Positions 51,440 through 62,104 of a stretch of DNA of 64,000 nucleotides are shown piece after piece. Source of the DNA: Fratercula arctica (taxonomy: Eukaryota > Chordata > Aves > Charadriiformes > Alcidae); assembly GCA_947846985.1 (NCBI GenBank), contig CANTUZ010000024.1, forward strand, positions 1,841,046-1,905,045, read 5' to 3'. Made by a program: the position numbers and the translations under genes. How positions within the stretch are numbered: the stretch's first letter is position 1; each line of letters starts with the position of its first letter. The notes under the pieces are model-generated. The model did not search any database. It was not told the origin of the DNA and saw nothing but the letters and a program-made list of their open reading frames with translations.

Positions 51440-51770
51440 CGCTCGCTGCAGTCCCAGCTGCAAAAATCGCAAACGGCCGGGGGTGGCGCCCCGGGCAAAG
51501 GAGCCAGGGGGGACAACCTGGGCTTTTTCTCATCCCCTGGGGGAACCGCTTCTGCTGCCGCCCCAGACGCAGGGCCCTGGGCTTTGCTGGTGGCGGCGGC
51601 CCCGGCTGCAAGCCCCGACGCTGCCCTGGCCACTGAGAAGCCTGAACGGCTGGCCCTGGCGCCCCCAGTCAAGGCACCAGGGCTGACAACCGGGACCTGT
51701 TCTCACCCCCCAGGTGAACCGCTTCTGCTGCTGCCCCAGCCCCAGGGCACCGGGCCTTCTTGTCGTGCCA
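51440..51770 (+). repeat. GC-rich diverged satellite units, forward orientation
   Basis: Two GC-rich relatives carry the order GGAGCCAGGG...CTCATCCCCTGGGGGAACCGCTTCTGC...GGGCTTTGCTGG. Further single units lie near 52395-52510 and 53935-54060 (forward) and 54075-54230 (inverted). Confidence 0.65.
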
Positions 51771-52195
51771 GCCTCTACCCTGGGAGGTGTGGAGGGTACC
51801 GAGAGGGCTCCAGGGGGTCCCAGAGGGCTCTGAGGTTTCCTGGTGGGCTCCAGGGGATTCTGGATCATGTGTGGGAGGATCCCAGGGGGTTCCGGGAGGA
51901 ATGTGTGGGGTCCCAGCCTTTCTCAGAGGGCTCCGGGAGGGCGTCCTCGTGTCCCCGTACCTGCATCGAGGATGGCGATGATGCAGGCCCCCAGGGAGTA
52001 GTTGGTATGGAGGAAGCAGCCCCCAATGCGGGGGGGGGGGGTGTGACATGGCGGTCACGGGGAGACACTCCCTTGAAGCTGAAGACAATGACAATGGAGG
52101 AGTTGCTGGGCCCCTCGCAGACCCTTGGGTACGGGTTGCACAGTGGGGGGCGGTCAGCCACAGGGCCCCCCCAAGTGCTGGGAGACCCTCCCCGA

Positions 52196-52375
52196 ACCTC
52201 CAGGACACCGGAAGTGCCCCCTCAGTCCTCCGAAGTTCGTCTCTATGGCACTATAGACCTCCAAAATGCCAGAAGTGCCCCCTTAGTCCTCCAAGCGAGT
52301 CTCTATGGCAGTTTGGTCCTCCAGGCCCCCAGAAGTGCCCCCTCAGTCCTCAGCTATTGCTCGTGGTCCCTCAGA
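52196..52375 (+). repeat. 60-bp minisatellite, short block
   Basis: About three units of the AGTCCTCC...GTCTCTATGGCA family, with GGAAGTGCCCC or AGAAGTGCCCC in each. The main block of the same family begins near 53135. Confidence 0.85.
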
Positions 52376-52509
52376 ACCCCTAATGGCTGTGCTTGGCCTC
52401 CCCGGCTAAGGAGCCGGGGCCAACAACCTCGGCCTGTTCTCACCCCCTGGAGGAAGCACTTCCCCCGCTGCCCCAGCCCTGGGGCGCTGGGCTTTCCTGG
52501 CAGCAGCTT

Positions 52510-53130
52510 CCTCATCCCACTCCCCCTGCTCAGCTCAGGGCTCCCTCAGGCCACCCCCCCCCCCCCCCAGTCCCCCCAGGGCCCCTCCCTCAGCTCCCCC
52601 CAGTATTCCCCCACACGGCCCCCTACAATACTCCCCCTCAGGGCTCCCTCTTCCCCCCCATCACGCCTCAGGACCCCTGTCCAGGCCACATCAGTGCCCC
52701 CTTCCCCTCTCTGTTCCCCCCTCAGAGCCCACTCAGGCCCCCCACCCCTTCTCAAGGCCTTGTCAACCCCCCCACTCCCCCTCAGGACCTTCTTGTGCCT
52801 CCCACCAGCCCCCTTCATAAACCTTCAGAGCCCCCACACTCCCCCCGCTGCCCTCAGTCTCCACCAAGGCCCCCCCTCACTCCTCGGGGGTCTCCACAGC
52901 CTCTCCATTCCCATCCAACACCCTCCTTCCCCTCCAACATCCCCCCTCAGTGTCCCCTCAGACCCCCCCCATGACCCTTCAGGACCCCCCAGCCCCCCTC
53001 GGGGTCCCCTCAGAACTTCCCAACCCCCCTCAAGGCCACCCCATTGCCCTCAGGATCCCTGTCCCCTCCCTCAGTCCCCCCCAGAGCGGGTTCTGTGCCG
53101 CCCGCCCGGCCCCGAGAGCGGCCATCGGCG
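52510..53130 (+). repeat. C-rich low-complexity stretch
   Basis: Almost pure C-rich strand with irregular CCCCTC and CAGGCCCCCC motifs. It lies between two blocks of the 60-bp minisatellite and opens long Pro-rich frames that are not genes. Confidence 0.85.
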
Positions 53131-53134
53131 CTCC

Positions 53135-53905
53135 AGTACCGGCTCCTACAGAAGTGCCCGTCTATCTTCCCAGGGCCCATCTCTATTGCCCCGTGGTCCT
53201 CCAGGACTCCGGAAGTGCCCCCTCCATCCTCTGAAGTGCATCTCTATGGCACCTTAGTCCTCCAGGAACCCGGAAGTGCCCCCTCAGTCTTCCGGTGTGC
53301 GTCTCTATGGCACCTTCCTCCAGGAACCCGGAAGTGCCCCCCTCAGTCTTCCGGTGTGCGTCTCTATGGCACCTTCCTCCAGGAACCCGGAAGTGCCCCC
53401 CTCAGTCTTCCGGTGTGCATCTCTATGGCAGTTTAGTCCTCCAGGACCCCATACGTGCCCGCTCATCCCTCCGAAGTGCATCTCTATGGCATTTTAGTCC
53501 TCCAGGACCCCGGAAGTGCCCCTCAGTCCTCCAAAGCACGTCTTTATGGCAGTTTAGTCCTCCAAAGTACCGGATGTGTCCCCTCAGTCCTCCGAAGAGC
53601 ATCTCTATGCCACCTGAGTCCTCCAGAGACCCGGAAGTGCCCCCTCAGTCCTACGAAGCACCTCTATGGTAGTTCAGTCCTCCAACACCCCAAAAGTGCC
53701 CCCTCAGTCCTCCGAAGCACCCCTTCAGGGCATTTCAGTCCTCCAGAGAAGCAGAAGTGCCCCTCAGTCCTCCAAAGCGTGTCTCTATGGCAGTTAGGTC
53801 CTCCAGGGTACCAGAAAAGGCTGCTCACTCCTCTGAAGTGCATCTCTGGGGAACTTCAGTCCTCCAGGAACCCGGAAGTGCACCTTCAGTCCTCGGCTAT
53901 TGCTC
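53135..53905 (+). repeat. 60-bp minisatellite with ETS-like motif
   Basis: About a dozen tandem units of ~60 bp: CTCAGTCCTCCGAAG, then TGCATCTCTATGGCA, TTTAGTCCTCCAGG and ACCCGGAAGTGCCCC. Two adjacent units at 53281-53400 are almost identical, implying recent homogenisation. Most units keep CCGGAAGTG, the ETS/GABPA consensus core. Confidence 0.95.
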
Positions 53906-54214
53906 CGGGTCCCCAGAACCCTGAACGTCGGGGCCTGTCCCCCTCGGCCGAGGAGCCAGGGCCGGCAACCTGCGCCTCTTCTCACCCCCCCGGGCGAACG
54001 GCTTCTGCCACCGCCCCAGCCCCGTGGCGCCGGGCTTTGCCTGTCACCCTGGCCCCGGGCCCGGCCACCACCCAGATTGCCGAGAATGCCAAATGGCTGG
54101 CCAGCAAAGCCCAGTGCCCTGCGACTTAGGCGGCGGTGAAAGCGGTTCACCCGGGGGGGTGAGAACAGGCCCAGGCTGTCCCCCCCCAGCACCTTCGCCG
54201 AGGGCGCCAGCCCT

Positions 54215-56830
54215 GGCCATTCGAAATTTTGGAGCTCCACCTGGGGATGGAGGAAGACCCACCGGAGAGTTTATGGGTCAAGATTAAAGGGAATGCAGGG
54301 GCGGGGGACATTACGGTAGGGGTCTGCTACAGGCCGCCTGACCAGGACGACGGAGCGCATGAGGCCCTCCATAGACAGATAGGAGCAGCATCGTGTTCAC
54401 AGACCTTGGTCATCATGGGGGACTTCAACCACCCCGGTATCTGTTGAAAGGACAACACAGCGGGGCACAAGAAACCCAGGAAGTTCTTGGAATGTGTCGA
54501 TGACAACTTTCTTCTTCAAATGGTAGAGGAGCCCACAAGGAGAGGAACAATGCTGGACCTTGTCCCTACCAACAAGGAGGGCCTGGTGGGGAGTGTCAAG
54601 CTCCAGGGTAGCCTCAGCTGCAGTGATCATGAAATGGTTGAATTCAAGACCCTTTGGGCAGCAAGGAGAGCACGCAGCAAGCTCACTACCCTGGACTTTG
54701 GCCTCTTGAGGGACCTGCTTGGCAGGGTAACATGGGAAAAAGTACTGGAGGAAAGAGGGGCCCAAGAGAGCTGGTTAGTATTCAAGGATCACCTCCTCCA
54801 GGCTCAGGAGCGGTGCATCCCAAGAAAGAAGAAGTCAGGCAAAAATGCCAGGAGGCCTGTGTGGATCAACAAAGAGCTCCTGGACAAGCTCAAGAGCAAA
54901 AAGGAAGCCTCCAGAGGGTGGAAGCAAGGACGGGTTGACTGGATGGAATACAGAGAAACTGTCCGAGTGACCAGGAACCAAATTCTAAAGCCCAGATAGA
55001 ATTAAATCTGGCTGGGGGCATCAAGGATAACAAGGAAAACTTCTATAAGTGCATCAGGGGTAAAGGCAAGATCAGGGAAGATGTGGGCCCTCTCCGGAAG
55101 GAAACAGGAGACCTGGTGACCCAGGACATGGAGAAGGCTTGTGATGAAATGATAAATGACTTTTTCGCCTCGATCTTCACCAGCGAGGGCTCCAAGCACA
55201 CCACCCAAGCTGCAGGATGCAAAGGCAGGGTCTATGAGAATGAAGAACTGCCCACTGTAGGAGAAGATCAGATTCGGGACCACCTGAGGAACCTGAAGGT
55301 GTGTAAGTCCACAGGACCGGATTAAATCCATCCATGGGTCCTGAGGGAGCTGGCAGACGAAGTCGCCAAGCCGCTTTCCATTATATTTGAAAAGTCGTGG
55401 CAGTCTGGTGAAGTTCCCGCTGACTGGAAAAGGGGAAACATAACCCCCATTTTCAAAAAGGCAAAAAAGGACGACCCGGGGAACTACAGACCAGTCAGCC
55501 TCACCTCTGTGCCTGGCAAGATCATGGAGCAGATCCTCCTGGAAACACTGCTAAGGCACATGGAAAATAAGGAGGAGATTGGTGCCAGCCAACATGGCTT
55601 CACCAAAGGCAAGTCGTGCCTGACAAATTTGGTGGCCTTCTACGATATTGCCACAGCGCTGGCAGATAAGGGGAGAGCAACCGACGTCATCTACCTGGAC
55701 TTAGGCAAAGCGTTTGACACTGTCCCGCACGACATCCTGGGCTCTAAATTGGAAAAGCATGGATTGTATGGATGGACCACTCAGTGGATAAGGAACTGGC
55801 TGGATGGCCGCACTCAAAGGGTTGTGGTCAAGGCCCAATGTCCATGCAGAAACCAATGATGAGTGGCGTTCCTCAGGGGTCAGTACTGGGACCGGTGCTG
55901 TTTAACATCTTTGTCAGTGACATGGACAGTGGGATTGAGCACACCCTCAGCAAGTTTGCCGACGACACCAAGCTGTGTGGCGCAGTCGACACACCGGAGG
56001 GAAGGGATGCCATCCAGAGGGAGCTGGACAGGCTGGAGAGGTGGGCCCCTGTGAACCTCCTGAAGTTCAACCAGGCCAAGTGCAAGATCCTGCACCTGGG
56101 TCACGGCAATCCCAGGCACAAATACAGGCTGGGCGGAGAATGGCTGGAGAGCAGCCCTGAGGAGAAGGACTTGGGGGTGCTGAGGGGGGTGAGAAGCTCG
56201 ACATGAGCAGGCAATGCGCGCTGGCAGCCCAGAAAGCCAACCATATCAAAAGAAGTATGGCCAGCAGGGCGAGGGAGGTGATTCTAGCCCTCAACTCCAC
56301 TCTGGTGAGACCCCACCTGGAGCACTGCGTCCAGCTCTGGAGTCCTCAGCACAGGAGAGACACGGAGCTGTTGGAGCGGGGCCGGAGGAGGCCCCGGAGC
56401 TGCTGGGAGGGCTGGAGCCCCTCTGCTGTGGGGACAGGCTGAGAGAGCTGGGGGGGGTCAGCCTGGAGAAGAGAAGGCTCCGGGGAGACCTTCCAGCCCC
56501 TGCCAGTCCCTAAAGGGGCTCCGGGAAAGCTGGGGAGGGACTCTGGAGCAGGGAGGGGAGCCATGGGACAAGGCGTAGCGGTTTTAAACTGGGAGAGGGG
56601 AGATTTAGATGAGATCTGGGGAAGAAATTCTTGGCTGTGAGGGGGGTGAGCCCCTGGCCCAGGCTGCCCAGAGAAGCTGTGGCTGCCCCATCCCTGGAGG
56701 GGTTCAAGGCCAGGTTGGACGAGGCTTTGGGCAACCTGGGCTGGTGGGAGGTGCCCCTGCCCAGGGCAGGGGGTGGCACTGGACGAACTTTAAGGTCTCT
56801 TCTCACCTGAACCCTGTCACCCCCCCCATC
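54215..56830 (+). mobile_element. CR1 LINE, broken ORF2 (endonuclease C-terminus, reverse transcriptase, 3' region)
   Basis: Starts inside the endonuclease (VIMGDFNHPGI near 54410) and runs through the reverse transcriptase: [68 protein letters not shown] and FADDTKL at about 55510-55975, then the C-terminal [13 protein letters not shown] at ~56313. In-frame stops at 54445, 54997 and 55323 and frame changes between about 55000 and 55083, near 55850 and near 56200 make it non-functional. ORF1 and the 5' end are missing. The 3' end is degenerate, with no clear octamer repeat. Confidence 0.95.
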
Positions 56831-56834
56831 ACCC

Positions 56835-57775
56835 CCCCTGTCACCCCCAGTGGAAAACCAGCAGAGCCCTGTGGTGGGACGACCCCCGGGCTGGGGACGG
56901 GCAGAGCCTGGCGATAGCCCCAGCTGAGACCCTACAAACTCATCACACGGGAGGGGATGTGTGTCTCACCTGGGTTTCCTCGAAGCACCGAGGCTCAGCC
57001 CCACACACACACCCCCCCCCCCAGAGCTCCAGCTTCCCCTGCTTTTAACAAACTATAAATTCCCTTAGATTGGGAAAAATCATCATTAATTGGCGGAGGG
57101 GCTTCATTAGCCAGTACCTAAAGCTGGGGCTTTGGTTTGGAAGGGGGGGGATCACAGTGACGTGGGGAACCCCACTGTCAGGGGCCAGGGGGGTCCTGCC
57201 CTGCGCCAGGACATGGAGATCTGGGGCTCAGGGACTTTCTTTGTTACAAATTACTAGAAAATTACTGTCAATAAAACCATATATATATATATTTTTTTTT
57301 TAAATAATGTATGTTATATCTGTTTGTATATATATAAATATTTCATATTTAGTTTATTTAATTTTCATTGTTTCTTTAACTTTCCTAGCTGTTTAATTTT
57401 CATCCTTGATTTTAATCCTTCATTTTAATTTTTATATTAAATTTGCAGAAGCTCCAGGCTCCCTCAGTTTCCCACCCCCCCCCACCCCCCCCGCCCAGAA
57501 TCCTCCACGCTGGCATTTATGTGCCCTCAGGGGTGTGTTGGCCCCTCATTTCCCACCCACCCCCCCCCCCCGGGGAGAACCGTTAAAAGGTTTTTCCAGC
57601 CCAGTACAACCGTTTTCCAGCCGCCCCCTTTTCCTTCGGAAGCATCTTCGTGGCAATTGAGGGATACGGGGTCGTTGCATGGCGGGGGTGTGGGGCCCCC
57701 CCCACCCCGAGCCTCCAGCGCTCTTAAATCTACAATTTTATACCAAAATATCCCCGTTATTCAGCAGGATCGTCT

Positions 57776-57831
<56 letters not shown>

Positions 57832-58480
57832 CCATTTATCCAAGTATTTGTCCGGCTGTGGACTATAAGGAGGGTAGAGATCATACCCTGGGGGAGGAGG
57901 GACTAATTCCAACTAATTAGCATTATTACTGAACTAATTGCAATGAAATCATCTTTATTTCCAGACCCCGTTGCCAGACCCCCTCCTGCAGCCACAACGG
58001 GGCTTTCCTGGGCGAGAGAAACCCTGAAACCGAAACCAGACCCAGGAACTGTCATCCAAGTTTGATTGGCATTAATTAACCAGGGCTCGTCCCGCCGTGG
58101 GCGGACGATGGGTGCGACCGCGGTGGGCTCGGTGACACCTCGACAGCGTCCCGGCAGAACCTGCGACACCCATTTAGAGCGTTTTCCTACCCAGTTTTCT
58201 ACAGATTTTCTACTGGGGCTTCTACCAGGCCTTAGGTAAGGGAAAAACCACGTCGTTAATTGGAGGAGGGTCTTTGTTAGTCGTTAATTAAGGAGAGGGC
58301 TCGGGGCTGGGCTTCTGGATGTGTCCCAGTTTGTGGCTGGTGCCTGGACTCCTCTGCGGGGGGCTGGGGCTGGAGGGGACCCCCCTGGGACCACCCCCCT
58401 TGGGACCCCCCCAGGACCCCCTGTGTGCAGAGGGATGGAGCCGGGGCATCGCCAGGCTGAGGGGGGGCTTGTACTGGGCA
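56835..58480. other. Intergenic, alternating AT-rich and C-rich, no gene recognised
   Basis: Includes a TATATATAT plus T-run at ~57280-57300, C-runs at ~57470-57500 and 57560, and the AAT array. No coding or RNA feature is seen. Confidence 0.5.
57778..57831. repeat. (AAT)18 microsatellite
   Basis: Eighteen uninterrupted AAT units, likely polymorphic. Confidence 0.97.
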
Positions 58481-58489
58481 GCTGTGAGG

Positions 58490-60150
58490 AAGGACTGGGG
58501 ATGCTGGGATGGACTGGGAGGGCTGCGCACACTGGAGTGGGCTGGGAGGGCTGGACACTGGGGTGGGCTGGGGGTGGTGGGCTGGACTGGGGGTGCTGGG
58601 CTGGACTGGAGGCACTCAGCTGAACTGGGAGTCCTGGGCTGGACTGGGGGGGCTGCTCTGGGATCACTGGGAGGGACTGGTGGGGACCGAGCTGGGCTGG
58701 GGACACAGAGCTGGAGCTGGGCTGGAGTGGGGGTGCTGGGGTGGACTGGGGGGGCTGAGCTGGGGGTACTGGGCTGAACTGTGTGTACTGAGCTAATTTG
58801 GGAGCACTGGGATGGGAACACTGGGCTGAGCTGGGGGTACTGGGCTGAGCTGGGGTTGCTGCGCTGGACTGGAGGCACTGAGCTAAAAGGGGGGTCCTGT
58901 GCTGGACTGGGGGGGCTGCTGTGGGGTCACTGGGATGGACTGGGGGCACCAAGCTGGGCTGCGCTAGGGGCATTTGGCTCGACTGGGGGTGCTGGGCTGG
59001 GGGCATTAGGTCAGACTCGGGGTGCTGGGCTGAACTGGGAGTCCTGGGCTGGACTGGGGGTGCTGGAGTGGGAATGCTCAGGTGGGCTGGGCGTGCTGGG
59101 CTGGGGGCTCTAGGTCAGACGGGGTCGCTGGGCTGGACTGGGAGCACTGGGCTGGGGGCACTAGGTCAGACTGGGGGCGCTGGGGTGGGCTGGGAGCACT
59201 GGGCTGGGGGCACTGGGCTGGACTGGGAGTACTGGGCTGGGGGTGCTAAGTTGGACTGGGGGTGCTAGGTTGGACTGGGGGTGCTGGGCTGGACTGGGAG
59301 CACTGGGCTGGGGGCACTAGGTCAGACTGGGGGCACTGGGCTGGACTGGGAGTACTGGGCTGGGGGCACTAGGTCAGACTGGGAGCACTGTGGGAGGCTG
59401 GGAGCACTGGGCTGGGGGCGCTCGGGTGGGCTGGGAGCACTGGGCTGGGGGCACTAGGTCAGACTGGGGGCACTGGGCTGGACTGGGAGTACTGGGCTGG
59501 GGGCACTAGGTCAGACTGGGGGCACTGGGCTGGACTGGGAGTACTGGGCTGGGGGCACTAGGTCAGACTGGGGGCGCTGGGGTGGGCTGGGTGTGCTGGA
59601 CTGGGGGCACTGGGCTGGACTGGGAGTACTGGACTGGGGGTGCTAGGCTGGACTGGGGGTGCTGGGCTGGACTGGGAGCACTGGGCTGGGGGCACTAGGT
59701 CAGACTGGGGGCGCTGGGGTGGGCTGGGTGTGCTGGACTGGGGGCACTGGGCTGGACTGGGAGTACTGGGCTGGGGGTGCAGGTTGGACTGGGGGTGCTG
59801 GGCTGGACTGGGAGTACTGGGCTGGGGGTGATAGGTTGGACTGGGGGCGCTGGGCTGGGAGCACTAGTTCAGACTGGGAGCACTGGGCTGGACTGGGAGT
59901 GCTGGTCGGAGGGCACTGGGCTGGACTGGGAGCACTGGGCTGGACTGGGAGTGCTGGTCGGAGGGCACTGGGCTGGACTGGGAGCACTGGGCTGGACTGG
60001 GAGTGCTGGTTGGAGGGCACTGGGCTGGACTGGGAGCACTGGGCTGGACTGGGAGTGCTGGTCGGAGGGCACTGGGCTGGACTGGGAGCACTGGGCTGGA
60101 CTGGGAGTGCTGGTCGGAGGGCACTGGGCTGGACTGGGAGCGCTGAACAC
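58490..60150 (+). repeat. G-rich minisatellite (CTGGGCTGGACTGGGAGCA family)
   Basis: About 1.65 kb of short tandem units built from ACTGGGCTGGACTGGGAGCA and CTGGGGGCACTAGGTCAGA, with higher-order repeats; the block GTGCTGGTCGGAGGGCACTG recurs about every 60 bp at 59900-60120. The plus strand has runs of GGG throughout, so quadruplex formation is likely. All six frames are partly open, giving Trp/Gly-rich and Ser/Pro/Gln-rich pseudo-proteins that are not genes. Confidence 0.97.
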
Positions 60151-60154
60151 ACAC

Positions 60155-61000
60155 AAGGTTGCATCGTTCTGGGGCGCGGGGGCCTTTGGGGACCCGCCCC
60201 CCACCCCGCGATCCAGGCCCTCGGCACAGCCTGTTGCCGTAAACCTGCCTGAGGACAAAGTTCCCCCCCCCCCGACACCGGGTGACAGCCGTCCCCCCCC
60301 CGCGGTCCCGCCGCCCTGTCCCGCTCCCATTCCCGCCCCGGGCTGAGACCTGCCAAACTCGCCGCATCCCAGGCGCCGTGTTGGGTGAGCAGGGGCCGGG
60401 GGGGGGTGGGGGGGGTGGGGTGGGTGGTGGAACTTGGGGGGTGTTTTGGGGGTGAGCGGCTGCTGCTGCTGCATCCGGGTGTGGGGAATGAGGAAGAGTT
60501 TGGTGCCAGGAGGGCTTTGGCTGGGGGAGGGGGGGGGGCAGGGAAGGAGGGTCCCTCCGTGCCTCAGTTTCCCCACGTGGGTGCAGCGGTGACACGGGTC
60601 CTTCCCACGGGTGACCACACCAACCCCCCCCCCGGTCCCCCCCTCACCCAACCCGCCACCATTTTGGGCCACTTCCAGGTGTTTTTCCTTCTTCCCTTGC
60701 GAGCGTGGGGAGGAGCGGGGCGGAGGGGGGGGCGGAGGGACGGGACAGTTTTGGGACGAAGCAGGGTGACTCCCCCCTGTCCCCACGTCGTCCCCCCCCC
60801 AGGCTGGGGTCTGGCCCTGGACCCCAGGGGGGGCCATACCTGGCCTGGCCATGCCGCTGCGGCGCTGGGGCAGGACAGACGCCCGTCTGTTTTTTTCTCC
60901 AGTTTCCTGCTTTTTTAATCTTCCCCCCCCCCCACCCCCGGTAAAAATACCAAAACTCTTGGCCGCAACCTCCCCGCGGCCGAGCAGCACAAGTTTGCCT
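60155..61000. other. GC-rich spacer without recognised gene
   Basis: CpG-containing, with runs of G and C. One donor-like site (TTGG|GTGAGC at ~60384) could belong to an upstream non-coding exon of the receptor gene at 62105, but nothing links them directly. Confidence 0.35.
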
Positions 61001-61004
61001 CTGT

Positions 61005-61006
<2 letters not shown>

Positions 61007-61062
<56 letters not shown>
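61007..61062. repeat. Poly-A tract, 56 bases
   Basis: Pure A-run. No retrogene body or poly(A) signal is evident just upstream, so its origin is unclear. Confidence 0.97.
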
Positions 61063-61066
<4 letters not shown>

Positions 61067-61399
61067 ACTAATTTTTTAATGGTTTGGGTTGGATTTTTTT
61101 TTTGCGTTTTTCTTTTTTTTTAATTGGAAAATAAAACCTGCCCTGCAAATGAGCGGGGGAGCCAAGTGGGGGGCCTGCGGGAGCGCTCCCCCCCCGCCCC
61201 AGCCCCATTCCAGGCAGCCCCAAGCGAGGAGGAGGAGGAGGAAGAATTGGGCCTTCAGCCCACAGGATCCGGTGTCCCATATCCCAGGGGATCTGGTGGC
61301 TGAGCTTCACCCCGGGATCGGGCCTGCAAATCCCAGGGGATTTGGCCCCTGACACCCTCCTGCCTCCCCCCATCTCCCTCCACCCCCAATCCAATGTCC

Positions 61400-61915
61400 T
61401 TGGGATCCTGTCTCCGGTCCCCCTGGAATCCGATTACCCCAGGGTACAGTTCTTGATCCCTGGGATCCAGTCCCCATTCCCCCTGGGATCCAGTCCCCAG
61501 TCTCCCAGCATCCAGTCCCCACTCCCTCAGGATCCAGTCCCTCACTCCCCTGGGATCCAGTCCCTAATCCCCTGGGATCCAGTCCCCACTCCCCGCCGGG
61601 ATCCAGTCCCTCAATCCCCCAGGATCCATTCCCTAATCCCCTGGGATTCAGCCTCCCAATCCCCCAGGATCCAGTCCCCACTCCCCTGGGATCCAGTCCT
61701 CCAATCCCCCGGGATCCAGTCCCCAGTCTCCCAGCATCCAGTCCCTCAGTCCCCTGGGATCCAGTCCCTCACTCCCACAGGATCCAGTCCCTCAGTCCCC
61801 TGGGATCCAGTCCCTAATCCCCTGGGATCCAGCCTCCGAATCCCCTGAGATCCAGTCCCCACTCCCCCAGGATACAGTCCCCCAATCCCCCGGGATCCAG
61901 TCCCCAAGCCCCCCA
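61400..61915 (+). repeat. GGATCCAGTCCC minisatellite
   Basis: About 20 tandem units of 20-30 bp, consensus CCCTGGGATCCAGTCCCCACT, each with a GGATCC (BamHI) site. The array ends about 95 bp before the splice acceptor of the receptor exon. Confidence 0.95.
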
Positions 61916-62000
61916 GGCAGGATCTAACCCCGGAGCTGATCCTGGTGCTCCCCAGGGGGGTTGGGGTTGTCCCCCCCGTGGCACTGCTGACCCCCCGTCT

Positions 62001-62010
62001 CCCTCCGCAG
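62001..62010 (+). promoter_or_regulatory. 3' splice site of the receptor coding exon
   Basis: A pyrimidine-rich run ending CCCTCCGCAG, with exonic sequence from 62011. TLR genes commonly have non-coding 5' exons followed by one large coding exon, which fits an acceptor ~95 bp before the ATG. Confidence 0.6.
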
Positions 62011-62104
62011 GGCGGCTCTGCGGGGACGCCCGGATGCTCCTTCCAACCCCGTCCCCGCCACCGGCGGCGCCTCCCCGGCCACTGCCGCTGCCACCCTGGT
62101 GGCC

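Noticed and set aside
51323..53257. 644-codon plus-strand open frame
   Set aside because: It crosses satellite units, a pure C-rich tract and the 60-bp minisatellite; the protein is a translation of repeats with no domain.
59869..61008. 379-codon minus-strand Ser/Pro/Gln-rich frame and its plus-strand Trp/Gly-rich counterparts
   Set aside because: Tandem-repeat translation; several frames are open at once, which a real coding repeat would not require.
61007..61062. Poly-A run as the tail of a processed retrogene
   Set aside because: No reading frame, 3' UTR or AATAAA directly upstream; it looks like a simple A-run, possibly length-inflated in assembly.
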